DNA from: Claveliimonas bilis
Lineage (GTDB): Bacteria > Bacillota > Clostridia > Lachnospirales > Lachnospiraceae
DNA: 64,000 nucleotides
Assembly: GCF_020892095.1 (NCBI RefSeq)
Contig: NZ_AP024845.1
Span: 1,736,001 to 1,800,000 of the forward strand
Reading direction: 5' to 3'
Within the stretch, counting starts at the first letter, position 1. Every line of letters starts with the position of its first letter. Of this stretch, positions 50,572-58,792 are shown in pieces. The notes beneath the pieces are model-generated. The model worked only from the letters and a program-made list of their open reading frames with translations, was not told the DNA's origin and did no database searches. The translations under genes were made by a program, and so were the position numbers.

Positions 50572-51738
50572 ATGGATAAAATAGAACTGATCGCTCCCTG
50601 TCATTTTGGTCTGGAAGCAGTATTGAAAAGAGAAATTCAGGCGCTGGGGTATGAGATTTCATCTACAGAAGACGGAAGAGTTTCGTTTTATGGAGATTTG
50701 TCCGCGGTCTGCAGGGCAAATATTTTCCTTCGTACTGCGGAAAGAGTGCTGCTGAAAGCAGGAGAGTTTAAAGCGGAAACGTTTGATGAACTGTTTGAGA
50801 AAACCAGAGAAATTCCCTGGGAAAATTACATACCTGAAAACGGGAAATTCTGGGTTGCCAAAGCAGCATCGGTTAAAAGTAAGCTTTTCAGCCCGTCTGA
50901 CATACAGTCCATCATGAAAAAAGCGATTGTAAGAAGGCTGCAGAGTTCCTACCATAAAGAGTGGTTTGAAGAAGACGACGCCTCTTATCCGCTCCGGGTG
51001 TTTTTGAAAAAAGATATGGTGACTGTAGGGATCGATACGTCAGGAATTTCTCTGCATAAGAGAGGATACCGGGAGGTGTCGGGAAAGGCTCCTATCACGG
51101 AAACGCTGGCTGCGGCGCTTATTATGCTCACGCCATGGAGGGGAGACAGAATATTGGTGGATCCCTTCTGCGGCAGTGGTACTTTTCCTATCGAGGCCGC
51201 GATGATGGCAGCGGATATCGCTCCCGGAATGAACCGTTCTTTTACAGCCGAGGACTGGACGAATCTGCTCCCTAAGAAAATGTGGTATGAGGCAGTGGAT
51301 GAGGCGGAGAGCAGGATAAAAACAAATATTGAGACAGATATACAGGGGTATGATATCGATGGTGATGTGATCCGGATCGCGAGAAGAAACGCCAGGGAAG
51401 CAGGTGTGGATCACCTGATCCATTTTCAGGAAAGAAATGTCCGCGATCTTAGACATTCCGGAAAATATGGCTTCATTATTACCAATCCTCCTTACGGCGA
51501 AAGGCTGGAAGACAAAAAAGATCTGCCGCAGCTGTACCGGACTTTTGGAGAGAGTTTTGCCGGACTGGACACATGGTCTGCCTACATGATCACGAGCTAT
51601 GAGGATGCACAGAGATATTTTGGCAGAAAAGCAGATAAAAACAGAAAAATTTATAATGGAATGCTGAAAACTTATTTTTATCAGTTTCTGGGGCCGAAGC
51701 CGCCAAAGAAAAATAATAGTAGAATGGATGGATGCTAA
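50572..51738 (+). CDS. THUMP-domain class I RNA methyltransferase (RlmL N-terminal-like)
   Basis: 388 residues from ATG 50572 (GGAG 6 bases upstream; ATG 50560 lacks a site). Residues ~5-165 contain a THUMP domain, and ~170-375 the UPF0020 methyltransferase with VDPFCGSGTFPIEAAMMAADIAPG (SAM loop) and FIITNPPYGERLEDKKDL (catalytic NPPY). It resembles YpsC/RlmL and probably methylates a guanine in 23S rRNA. Followed immediately by the XTPase gene. Confidence 0.92.
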   Translation: MDKIELIAPCHFGLEAVLKREIQALGYEISSTEDGRVSFYGDLSAVCRANIFLRTAERVLLKAGEFKAETFDELFEKTREIPWENYIPENGKFWVAKAASVKSKLFSPSDIQSIMKKAIVRRLQSSYHKEWFEEDDASYPLRVFLKKDMVTVGIDTSGISLHKRGYREVSGKAPITETLAAALIMLTPWRGDRILVDPFCGSGTFPIEAAMMAADIAPGMNRSFTAEDWTNLLPKKMWYEAVDEAESRIKTNIETDIQGYDIDGDVIRIARRNAREAGVDHLIHFQERNVRDLRHSGKYGFIITNPPYGERLEDKKDLPQLYRTFGESFAGLDTWSAYMITSYEDAQRYFGRKADKNRKIYNGMLKTYFYQFLGPKPPKKNNSRMDGC

Positions 51739-52350
51739 ATGAAAACAATTATATTTGCAACAGGAAATAGAAATAAGATGGAAGAAATCCGGATGATCCT
51801 TAAGGATCTTGATGCGGAGATTTTGTCACAAAAAGAGGCGGGAATAGATGCTGATGTAGTGGAGGACGGAACCACATTTGAAGAAAACGCTCTGATCAAA
51901 GCAAGAGAAATCCGAAAGATTGCATCAGCTATGGAAAAGTATAAGGAAGCAGTGATCCTGGCGGATGATTCCGGACTTGAGATCGATTATCTGAATAAGG
52001 AGCCGGGAATTTATTCTGCAAGATATCTCGGAGAGGATACTTCCTATGATATAAAAAATAATGCTCTGCTTGACAGGCTTGCGGGCGTGCCGGATGAAGA
52101 CCGGACTGCCCGGTTTGTGTGCACTATAGCGGCGGCATTTCCGGATGGTACAGAAGAAGTTGTAAGGGGGACAATGGAAGGGAGGATCGGTTATGAAATT
52201 GCAGGAGAACATGGTTTTGGTTATGATCCTATTTTCTTCCTGCCGCAGTATGGATGCACAAGCGCCCAGCTTGATCCGGAAAAGAAAAATGAGTTGAGTC
52301 ACAGAGGAGAAGGGCTAAGAAAAATGCGTCGGATACTGGAGCAGCGTTAA
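51739..52350 (+). CDS. rdgB: XTP/dITP diphosphatase (RdgB/HAM1 family)
   Basis: 203 residues, start directly after the methyltransferase stop. IIFATGNRNKMEEIRMIL, the ILADDSGLEIDYLNKEPGIYSARYLGED active-site block, EHGFGYDPIFFLPQYG and NELSHRGEGLRKM are typical. It removes non-canonical purine nucleotides such as dITP and XTP by hydrolysis to the monophosphate. Confidence 0.95.
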   Translation: MKTIIFATGNRNKMEEIRMILKDLDAEILSQKEAGIDADVVEDGTTFEENALIKAREIRKIASAMEKYKEAVILADDSGLEIDYLNKEPGIYSARYLGEDTSYDIKNNALLDRLAGVPDEDRTARFVCTIAAAFPDGTEEVVRGTMEGRIGYEIAGEHGFGYDPIFFLPQYGCTSAQLDPEKKNELSHRGEGLRKMRRILEQR

Positions 52351-52373
52351 AACAAAGGAGCCGAAGAGTAAAT

Positions 52374-52856
52374 ATGAGGATACTGGTAGTAAGTGATACA
52401 CATAAATCCCACCGAAATCTGGAGAGAGCATTGGAAGAAACCGGACACATTGATATGATGATCCATCTGGGTGATGTGGAAGGAAAAGAAGACTACATAG
52501 AGGCTTTGGCAGACTGTCCGGTGCACATTGTCAGTGGGAATAATGACTTTTTCTCTCAATTGCCATGGGAGGAAGAATTTTTTATCGGGGATCATCATGT
52601 ATTTATTACGCATGGACACGGATATTTTGTAGGAATGGGCGAGGAGCGTGTAAAGGAAGAGGCCAGAGGACGAGGAGCAGATATTGTCATGTATGGGCAC
52701 ACCCATATGCCTTCGCTGACGATAGAACCTGATCTGGTTACGCTGAACCCGGGCAGTATAGCTTATCCCAGACAGAAGGGTAGAAAACCAAGTTATATTG
52801 TAATGCAAATGGATTCTGACGGGAAAATAAACTATGAGATCCGCTATCTCGAATAA
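52374..52856 (+). CDS. YfcE/MJ0936-family metallophosphoesterase
   Basis: 160 residues. VVSDTHKSHRNLERAL, IHLGDVEGKEDY, GNNDFFSQLP, THGHGYFV, YGHTHMPSLTIEPDLVTLNPGSIAYPRQ carry the two-metal site. Usually next to rdgB in clostridia. The natural phosphodiester substrate is unknown; likely a housekeeping cyclic- or short-nucleotide phosphodiesterase. A paralog lies at 61281. Confidence 0.92.
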   Translation: MRILVVSDTHKSHRNLERALEETGHIDMMIHLGDVEGKEDYIEALADCPVHIVSGNNDFFSQLPWEEEFFIGDHHVFITHGHGYFVGMGEERVKEEARGRGADIVMYGHTHMPSLTIEPDLVTLNPGSIAYPRQKGRKPSYIVMQMDSDGKINYEIRYLE

Positions 52857-52882
52857 AAAATGATAAATCCATAAGAATCTTC

Positions 52883-52914
52883 TTGACAGGAATAGTTAGT
52901 TAGTGTATACTAAC
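52883..52914 (+). promoter_or_regulatory. feoA promoter with DtxR-like palindrome
   Basis: TTGACA (52883-52888) and TATACT (52906-52911), 17-base spacer, are a near-perfect sigma-A promoter. GTTAGT-GTAT-ACTAAC (52899-52914) is a perfect 6-4-6 palindrome covering the -10 box, resembling DtxR/IdeR-type iron operators, so iron-dependent repression is likely. Confidence 0.78.
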
Positions 52915-52995
52915 TTGTGCATGAAAGAATGAACAAAAATTTATAGATAGATTCAGCAAAGGGCTGTTCACATACAGTCAGGAGGATGAAAAGAT

Positions 52996-53208
52996 ATGAA
53001 TTTATTGGATGCCAAAGAAGGCGAAGAGTATATTGTAAAAGATATTATGTCAGACGATGAAGAATTGAAGTCTTTTTTGTTTTCTTTGGGCTGTTACAGC
53101 GGTGAACCCATTACGGTGATCTCACGCCTGAAAGGCGGCTGTGTCGTTTCTATTAAAGATGGAAGATATAATATTGATACTGATTTAGCTCAGGCTATTT
53201 CAATATAA
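52996..53208 (+). CDS. feoA: FeoA ferrous iron transport protein
   Basis: 70 residues; CAGGAGGATG upstream. A small SH3-like protein with the typical EEYIVKDIMSDDEELKSFLFSLGCYSGEPITVISRLKGGCVVSIKDGRYNIDTDLAQAISI. FeoA is a cytosolic partner of FeoB in Fe2+ uptake. A hairpin with T7 (53215-53237) and further palindromes lie between it and feoB. Confidence 0.92.
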   Translation: MNLLDAKEGEEYIVKDIMSDDEELKSFLFSLGCYSGEPITVISRLKGGCVVSIKDGRYNIDTDLAQAISI

Positions 53209-53214
53209 AAAATG

Positions 53215-53237
53215 GTGAACTGGTTCACTGTTTTTTT
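53215..53237 (+). terminator. Hairpin with T7 between feoA and feoB
   Basis: GTGAAC-TG-GTTCAC (53215-53228) followed by T7 (53231-53237). A short stem with 2-base loop; if active it would uncouple feoB from feoA. Confidence 0.55.
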
Positions 53238-53247
53238 AAACAAATAT

Positions 53248-53283
53248 GTTAGTTATAGCTAATTAAAATTAGCAAATGCTAAT
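53248..53283 (+). promoter_or_regulatory. Overlapping DtxR-like palindromes upstream of feoB
   Basis: GCTAAT-TAAA-ATTAGC (53258-53273) and ATTAGC-AAAT-GCTAAT (53268-53283) are perfect 6-4-6 palindromes that share a half-site; an imperfect third one starts at 53248. They have the same spacing as the feoA box, so feoB may be under its own iron control. Confidence 0.6.
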
Positions 53284-53310
53284 CAAAAGAGTGAAGGAGG
53301 AATTTGCATT

Positions 53311-55314
53311 ATGAGGATTGCTTTTGCGGGAAATCCAAACAGTGGAAAGACAACAATGTACAATGCACTGACGGGAAGAAACGAACGTGTGGGAAACTGG
53401 GCCGGTGTTACAGTGGAGAAGAAGGAAAGCTCGATCAAAAAAGCTTATTATGATGGGACAGAAGACCTGGTGGCGGTTGACCTTCCGGGAGCTTATTCCA
53501 TGTCTCCTTTTACTTCGGAGGAAAGCATTACAAGCAGTTATGTAAAAGATGAAAAACCGGATGCTATCATTAATATTGTGGATGCTACAAACTTAAGCAG
53601 AAGTCTGTTTTTTACGACGCAGCTTCTGGAGCTGGGTATTCCGGTGGTAGTAGCGCTGAATAAAAGCGATATTACGGCAAAGAAAAAAACAGAGATTGAT
53701 GAAAGACTTTTGTCTGAAAAACTGGGCTGTCCGGTAGTGAAAACGGTCTCTACTTCTTCCGGTCATGAAGGGCTGAAAGAAGCGGTAAATCAGGCGGCTG
53801 CTTTAAAGGGGGCAAAACAGGAGGCGCCTTATATACAGGCGGATATCAACCTGAAAGATAAGAATGCGGTGGAAGCTGCTGACAGAAAACGTTTTGAATT
53901 TGTAAACGGAATTGTAAAGCAAGTAGAAAAGAGAACCGTTTTTACAAAAGATAAAAATGCACAGGATAAAATTGATGATGTAATTACACATAAAATTGTC
54001 GGGATCCCGATTTTTGTCGTTGTTATTTTCCTTGTGTTTTACATATCGCAGACTACACTGGGTACCTGGATCGCCGACTGGCTGGTTGCCTGGATAGAAA
54101 CCTTCCAGGGCTGGGTCGGAGGACTGATGGAAAATGCCAATCCGCTTCTGTACGCTTTGCTGGTGGATGGTATCATTGGCGGCGTCGGTGCGGTTGTCGG
54201 ATTCCTTCCACTAGTAATGGTAATGTATTTTCTTATCGCTCTTTTGGAAGACTGTGGATATATGGCTCGTGCAACTGTAGTGCTTGACCCGATCTTCAAG
54301 AGGGTAGGACTTTCCGGAAAATCTGTGATTCCTATGGTAATTGGTACAGGATGTGCGATTCCCGGCGTTATGGCTTCCCGTACGATCCGCAACGAGAGGG
54401 AGCGCAGAACAACAGCGATGCTGACGCCGTTTATGCCGTGCGGAGCTAAAATCCCGGTTATTGCTTTATTTGCAGGCGCATTTTTTGCAGATGCCTGGTG
54501 GGTATCTGCTACGATGTATCTGGTTGGTATTTTACTGGTTCTTTTAGGAGCGCTGCTTGTTAAGAGGATTACAGGGCAGAAATACCGGAAATCATTCTTT
54601 ATCATCGAGCTGCCGGAATATAAAATTCCCAGCCTGAAGAGAGCATGTATTTCTATGCTTGAGCGTGGCAAAGCATATATTATAAAAGCCGGAACAATTA
54701 TTTTAGTGTGCAATACAGTGGTACAGATCATGCAGACATTTAACTGGCAGTTCCAGGTTGTTGAGGAAGGAGCGGCAGATACTTCTATTCTTGCAAGTAT
54801 TGCGCATCCGTTTGCAGTTCTGTTCATTCCTCTTGGATTTGGGGTGTGGCAGCTTGCAGCGGCAGCTATCACAGGATTTATTGCAAAGGAAAATGTAGTA
54901 GGTACTCTGGCAGTTGTCTATGGTGTTACAAATCTGATCGATACAGAAGAACTTGCCCTGGTCGGAAGTGGAAATGAAGTAGCGACGATCATGGGACTTA
55001 CAAAAGTGGCAGCCCTTGCTTATCTGATGTTCAACTTATATACGCCGCCCTGCTTTGCTGCTCTGGGGGCAATGAACTCGGAGATGAAGAGCGGGAAATG
55101 GCTGTTTGGCGGCATTTGTCTTCAGCTTGCAACCGGTTATACAGTAGCGTTTCTTGTATATCAGATCGGTACGCTGGTAACGACCGGTTCTCTGGGAACC
55201 GCATTTATTCCAGGTTTGATCGCAGTTCTCGTGTTTGCGGCAATCATTATATGGAGGATTCGCCGGTCAGACAGAGAGTTTGTGGGAGAATACAGTTTGC
55301 ATGTAGCTAAATAA
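53311..55314 (+). CDS. feoB: FeoB ferrous iron transporter
   Basis: 667 residues. Residues 1-170 are the G domain (GNPNSGKTT at 7-15, the G3 DLPGAYSM, the G4 NKSD). From ~235 on there are about 8-10 membrane segments with the Gate motifs MARATVVLDPIFKRVGLSGKSVIPMVIGTGCAIPGVMASRTIRNERERRTTAMLTPFMPCGAKIPVIALF. GTP-dependent Fe2+ uptake in the cytoplasmic membrane. Confidence 0.96.
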   Translation: MRIAFAGNPNSGKTTMYNALTGRNERVGNWAGVTVEKKESSIKKAYYDGTEDLVAVDLPGAYSMSPFTSEESITSSYVKDEKPDAIINIVDATNLSRSLFFTTQLLELGIPVVVALNKSDITAKKKTEIDERLLSEKLGCPVVKTVSTSSGHEGLKEAVNQAAALKGAKQEAPYIQADINLKDKNAVEAADRKRFEFVNGIVKQVEKRTVFTKDKNAQDKIDDVITHKIVGIPIFVVVIFLVFYISQTTLGTWIADWLVAWIETFQGWVGGLMENANPLLYALLVDGIIGGVGAVVGFLPLVMVMYFLIALLEDCGYMARATVVLDPIFKRVGLSGKSVIPMVIGTGCAIPGVMASRTIRNERERRTTAMLTPFMPCGAKIPVIALFAGAFFADAWWVSATMYLVGILLVLLGALLVKRITGQKYRKSFFIIELPEYKIPSLKRACISMLERGKAYIIKAGTIILVCNTVVQIMQTFNWQFQVVEEGAADTSILASIAHPFAVLFIPLGFGVWQLAAAAITGFIAKENVVGTLAVVYGVTNLIDTEELALVGSGNEVATIMGLTKVAALAYLMFNLYTPPCFAALGAMNSEMKSGKWLFGGICLQLATGYTVAFLVYQIGTLVTTGSLGTAFIPGLIAVLVFAAIIIWRIRRSDREFVGEYSLHVAK

Positions 55315-55386
55315 GTGGCATAATGATAGCGGTGGGCAAGGAGATTTGTCCGCCGCTTGACATTGAAAAAGGAAAGGATGACATTT

Positions 55387-55758
55387 ATGACGAATATTAT
55401 TGTGATCATTATTCTGGCGGTTGTTATCGGCAGTGCGGTTTCGTATCTGATCAAAGCGAAAAGAAACGGTGTGAAATGTGTCGGATGCCCGGCGGGAGGA
55501 AGCTGCTCTGCTGCTAAGATAAAAAAGAAGAAGCTGGACGGTCCGGTGATCGGAAAAAAGACAATAGAAATTACCGGAATGCATTGTGAACATTGTGCGA
55601 TGAGCGTGACGAAAGCATTAAACCAGATTGACGGCGTCCGGGCTGATGTCAGCCTGTCCAAAGGCAGAGCAGTCATTTCCTATGACCGGGAAGTTGCGGA
55701 AGAAGTTTTGAAAAACACAGTGGAAAAGGCGGGCTACAAGGTTTCGGGGATCTCTTAG
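55387..55758 (+). CDS. FeoB-associated Cys-rich protein fused to an HMA domain
   Basis: 123 residues from ATG 55387 (AAAGGATG upstream). Residues 4-22 are a membrane helix followed by the FeoB-associated Cys-rich part (C31, C34, C40 in CVGCPAGGSC). Residues ~58-123 are a heavy-metal-associated domain with GMHCEHC (C67, C70) as in CopZ/MerP. FeoB-associated proteins normally end after the Cys-rich part; the added copper-type domain is unusual. Likely membrane-bound with the metal domains inside, aiding FeoB or linking iron and copper handling. Confidence 0.85.
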   Translation: MTNIIVIIILAVVIGSAVSYLIKAKRNGVKCVGCPAGGSCSAAKIKKKKLDGPVIGKKTIEITGMHCEHCAMSVTKALNQIDGVRADVSLSKGRAVISYDREVAEEVLKNTVEKAGYKVSGIS

Positions 55759-55842
55759 CAGCTATGGAAAGAGAGTGTTTTTTCGCCCGGAAGCGGAAAA
55801 AGAACTGAAAATATGCTTGTGATAAAAAACTAAAAAAAATTG

Positions 55843-55871
55843 TTGACAATTATTACTTGTTCATATATAAT
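55843..55871 (+). promoter_or_regulatory. Strong promoter of the tRNA cluster
   Basis: TTGACA (55843-55848), 17-base spacer and TATAAT (55866-55871), a perfect sigma-A consensus, 41 bases before tRNA-Pro. Confidence 0.88.
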
Positions 55872-55911
55872 CATTCTTGTGCCACGTAAGTGAGCAGAAT
55901 AAAATAGACAT

Positions 55912-55986
<75 letters not shown>

Positions 55987-55993
55987 TATTTAT

Positions 55994-56064
55994 GCGGGTG
56001 TAGTTCAATGGTAGAACACTAGCCTTCCAAGCTAGATACGTGGGTTCGATTCCCATCACCCGCT
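55994..56064 (+). tRNA. tRNA-Gly (TCC)
   Basis: Acceptor GCGGGTG/CACCCGC; anticodon stem CTAGC/GCTAG with loop CTTCCAA (anticodon TCC); T loop TTCGATT; discriminator T. Starts 7 bases after tRNA-Pro. Confidence 0.95.
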
Positions 56065-56096
56065 TTCTTAAAGCCCTGAAGTGCTTTGAGAAAAAT

Positions 56097-56170
56097 GAGT
56101 CTGTAGCTCAGCTGGATAGAGCAACGGCCTTCTAAGCCGTAGGTCGAGGGTTCGAATCCCCCCAGGCTCG
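56097..56170 (+). tRNA. tRNA-Arg (TCT)
   Basis: Acceptor GAGTCTG/CAGGCTC; anticodon stem ACGGC/GCCGT with loop CTTCTAA (anticodon TCT); T loop TTCGAAT; discriminator G. A 183-base gap follows before tRNA-His, holding only two small hairpins (56174-56193 and 56271-56287). Confidence 0.95.
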
Positions 56171-56353
56171 CTGGATCAGACTTTTGTCTGATCGACCATA
56201 AGCCGTCCATCAAGACGAGCCAAAGGCAGAGTAAGATTGGAAACGGCGAAGTGCGGACAGGTTATGAGAGATATGATCTGATCATATAATCTCAGCGCCG
56301 AGTCAGTCCATATTGTCTTGGATCAGGTCTGGCAGATGGAGAACATAGGATAT

Positions 56354-56428
56354 GGTGGGTATAGCGCAGTTGGTTAGCGCGCCAGATTGTGGCTCTGGAG
56401 GCCCAGGGTTCGAATCCCTGTATCCACC
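56354..56428 (+). tRNA. tRNA-His (GTG)
   Basis: The extra G at 56354 before GTGGGTA/TATCCAC pairs with discriminator C (56428), as expected for tRNA-His. Anticodon stem CCAGA/TCTGG with loop TTGTGGC, anticodon GTG. Confidence 0.95.
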
Positions 56429-56446
56429 TTAACCCGAAAGGGCTAT

Positions 56447-56518
56447 TGGGCTATCGCCAAGCGGTAAGGCACAGGACTTTGACTCCTGCATTCGTTGGTT
56501 CGAATCCAACTAGCCCAG
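56447..56518 (+). tRNA. tRNA-Gln (TTG)
   Basis: Acceptor TGGGCTA/TAGCCCA; anticodon stem CAGGA/TCCTG with loop CTTTGAC (anticodon TTG); T loop TTCGAAT; discriminator G. Confidence 0.95.
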
Positions 56519-56526
56519 TTTCATAC

Positions 56527-56599
56527 GGGCGTGTAGCTCAGGTGGTAGAGCACTTGACTTTTAATCAAGTTGTCCGGGGTTCGAATCCCCGCACGCTCA
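56527..56599 (+). tRNA. tRNA-Lys (TTT)
   Basis: Acceptor GGGCGTG/CACGCTC with one G-U; anticodon stem CTTGA/TCAAG with loop CTTTTAA (anticodon TTT); discriminator A. Last gene before the cluster terminator. Confidence 0.95.
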
Positions 56600-56604
56600 T
56601 TATT

Positions 56605-56648
56605 AAAAAACAGCGGAAAGCCAATCGAAAGGCTTTCCGCTGTTTTTT
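56605..56648 (+). terminator. Strong terminator of the tRNA cluster
   Basis: A perfect 18-bp stem (56605-56622 with 56631-56648), including A6 and T6 ends, and an 8-base loop. Confidence 0.95.
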
Positions 56649-56744
56649 GAACGCGCGGCGTCAACCTTCGGGAAGAAAGCTGTCCCTCCCAGTTGCCTGG
56701 GTAAATATAAATTAAATTATGTTAAATCCAAATCAAATTATTAC

Positions 56745-56773
56745 TTGACAAAGGATGGATGGGTGCGTAAACT
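56745..56773 (+). promoter_or_regulatory. Promoter of tRNA-Leu
   Basis: TTGACA (56745-56750), 17-base spacer and TAAACT (56768-56773), about 50 bases before the tRNA-Leu gene. It may also read into the downstream small membrane protein and ktrB. Confidence 0.6.
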
Positions 56774-56823
56774 ATTATCTGCAGGCTTTAGCGGTTTGCT
56801 ATATAGAAATTTATTATTATTAT

Positions 56824-56903
56824 GCGGATGTGGCGGAACTGGCAGACGCGCTAGACTTAGGATCTAGTACTTCGGTGTGCAGGTTCGATTCCTGTCATCC
56901 GCA
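56824..56903 (+). tRNA. tRNA-Leu (TAG)
   Basis: Acceptor GCGGATG/CATCCGC; anticodon stem CTAGA/TCTAG with loop CTTAGGA (anticodon TAG); a long variable arm; T loop TTCGATT; discriminator A. It is followed by TTTTTT. Seventh tRNA of the cluster but with its own promoter, after the terminator. Confidence 0.94.
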
Positions 56904-56978
56904 TTTTTTATTTGAGAGGAAAGTTCGCAGCAAGGTTTCCCAGTGAAACAAAAAGCCTTCCAGCCGGGAGAGAGTGAA

Positions 56979-57401
56979 ATGTATAGCAGATTTTGTAAGA
57001 TAATTCTTGCCTTATGTATGATATATATTAGTGTTTTTGTGTCCTTGGAAATTCCGGTACAGAGCCTGGAATATTCGGTGGCGGATGAACAGAAACAGGA
57101 GGTTGTTGCCTCAAAGACAGGAAAGCATATTGATTTTCAGAGTATGGATTCCTGGGATTTTCTGCAGCACCAGGCGGTTCTTAAGGTAGAGTGCGGCCGG
57201 AGAATGAAGGCCGGTTTATCTAAAATATCTGTATTATTCTGTCTGATTTTCTCTGCATCAGCAGTCTTTTTTGCGTGGGCTTTTCTGAAAAAAGTTTATG
57301 GAGCATATTTGCAGTCTTATTTTTATCCTTTGGCACGTTTCTTGTGCGATTTAGTTATCCAACAGAAAAAAGACGGAAAAAAACGCGCTGCTTTCATTTG
57401 A
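56979..57401 (+). CDS. Small membrane protein of unknown function
   Basis: 140 residues from ATG 56979 (GGGAGAGAG upstream; an in-frame GTG at 56943 lies earlier). One hydrophobic segment at ~7-22 and another at ~85-105, with an outside loop between them that contains DEQKQEVVASKTGKHIDFQSMDSWDFLQ. The end is Lys/Arg-rich. No family recognised. It lies 44 bases before ktrB and may share its transcript. Confidence 0.5.
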   Translation: MYSRFCKIILALCMIYISVFVSLEIPVQSLEYSVADEQKQEVVASKTGKHIDFQSMDSWDFLQHQAVLKVECGRRMKAGLSKISVLFCLIFSASAVFFAWAFLKKVYGAYLQSYFYPLARFLCDLVIQQKKDGKKRAAFI

Positions 57402-57445
57402 TCGAAGTATATTGCGTATGTTTCAAAAAGAAAGCAGGTGGAAAA

Positions 57446-58747
57446 TTGAATAATGACAATTTTTTTCGGCGGCAGCCTCCGGGCCGCCTTATTACTGCAG
57501 GCTTTGCAGCGGTGATTCTTGTCGGGGCGCTGCTTCTTTGTATGCCGTTTTCTGTCAGAAGCGGGGCAGAAGTTTCTTTTATTGACGCTTTGTTTACATC
57601 TACCAGTGCAGTCTGCGTGACCGGACTGATCGCTATAGATACGGCGGATCATTTTACGGCATTCGGACAGGGGCTTGTGGCCGTTCTGATCCAGATAGGA
57701 GGTCTGGGCGTAAGTTCCGTAGGTGTAGGTCTGATGCTGGCTGCCGGCAAACGAGTGAGTATCAAGAGCAGGCTTTTGGTAAAGGAAGCTTTGAATATTG
57801 ATAATTATCGGGGGATCGTACGTCTGGTTAAGGCGGTGCTGTTTATGACAGTGAGTTTTGAAGCGGTGGGAGCGCTGCTTAGTTTTCTTGTCTTTTCACG
57901 GGATTATGAACCGCTTCATGCAGCCGGGATCAGCATTTTTCATTCAGTGGCTGCCTTTAATAATTCCGGATTCGATATTTTGGGAGGATTAAGAAATCTG
58001 ATTCCTTATCAGGAAAATATTCTGCTGAATTTCACTACCAGTTTTCTGATCCTGGCAGGAGGGCTCGGCTTCCTTGTAATCTTGGATATTGGGCGGCATC
58101 GCCGTTTTAAACTATTATCATTTCATTCCAAGATCGTGATTGTTACCAGTGCAGTGTTGGTGGCGGCAGGAATGTTTCTTTTAAAGTGGACAGAAGATAT
58201 TTCATGGCTTGGAGCGTTTTTTCAGAGCGTTTCGGCGAGGACAGCAGGCTTTTCTACGTATCCCATCGGTACTTTCAGCAATGCAGGCTTGTTTGTACTT
58301 TGTATCCTTATGTTTATAGGGGCCTCTCCGGGATCGACAGGAGGAGGAATAAAAACCAGTACGTTTTTTGTTATGATACAGGCAGCAAGAAGTGCATGTA
58401 CGAAACGAAATGTCAGCGCTTTTCACAGAGAAATCTCTCAGAAAAACGTTTCTAAAGCATGTATGATCACCGTTCTGTCTATAACAGTTGTCTGCATCGC
58501 TACATTTTTCATGTGCATATTGGAACCGGACTGCAGCTTTATCCAGATATTTTTTGAGGTAGTTTCCGCTTTCGGTACAGTGGGTCTGTCCACTGGCATT
58601 ACGCCGGAACTTTGTACGGCGGGCAAGCTGGTGATCATTTCGGTCATGTTTATCGGAAGACTGGGAGCATTCACCTTACTGACTATGTGGATCAGTCGTC
58701 CGGAATCTGCAATACGCTATTCCGAAGAAAGCATTGCTATCGGATAA
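57446..58747 (+). CDS. ktrB: KtrB/TrkH-type potassium channel subunit
   Basis: 433 residues from TTG 57446, preceded by GCAGGTGG; the upstream in-frame start at 57275 would overlap the previous gene by over 100 bases and has no site. Four M1-P-M2 repeats are visible by their filters: STSAVCVTGLI, FNNSGFD, ARTAGFSTYPIG and FGTVGLSTGI, with glycines at the K+ selectivity positions. Membrane subunit of Na+-linked K+ uptake. The next gene codes the KtrA partner. Confidence 0.92.
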   Translation: MNNDNFFRRQPPGRLITAGFAAVILVGALLLCMPFSVRSGAEVSFIDALFTSTSAVCVTGLIAIDTADHFTAFGQGLVAVLIQIGGLGVSSVGVGLMLAAGKRVSIKSRLLVKEALNIDNYRGIVRLVKAVLFMTVSFEAVGALLSFLVFSRDYEPLHAAGISIFHSVAAFNNSGFDILGGLRNLIPYQENILLNFTTSFLILAGGLGFLVILDIGRHRRFKLLSFHSKIVIVTSAVLVAAGMFLLKWTEDISWLGAFFQSVSARTAGFSTYPIGTFSNAGLFVLCILMFIGASPGSTGGGIKTSTFFVMIQAARSACTKRNVSAFHREISQKNVSKACMITVLSITVVCIATFFMCILEPDCSFIQIFFEVVSAFGTVGLSTGITPELCTAGKLVIISVMFIGRLGAFTLLTMWISRPESAIRYSEESIAIG

Positions 58748-58792
58748 AGAGATTGGGAAAGGCAGAAATAAAGTAGAAAGGAATCAAGGCGG

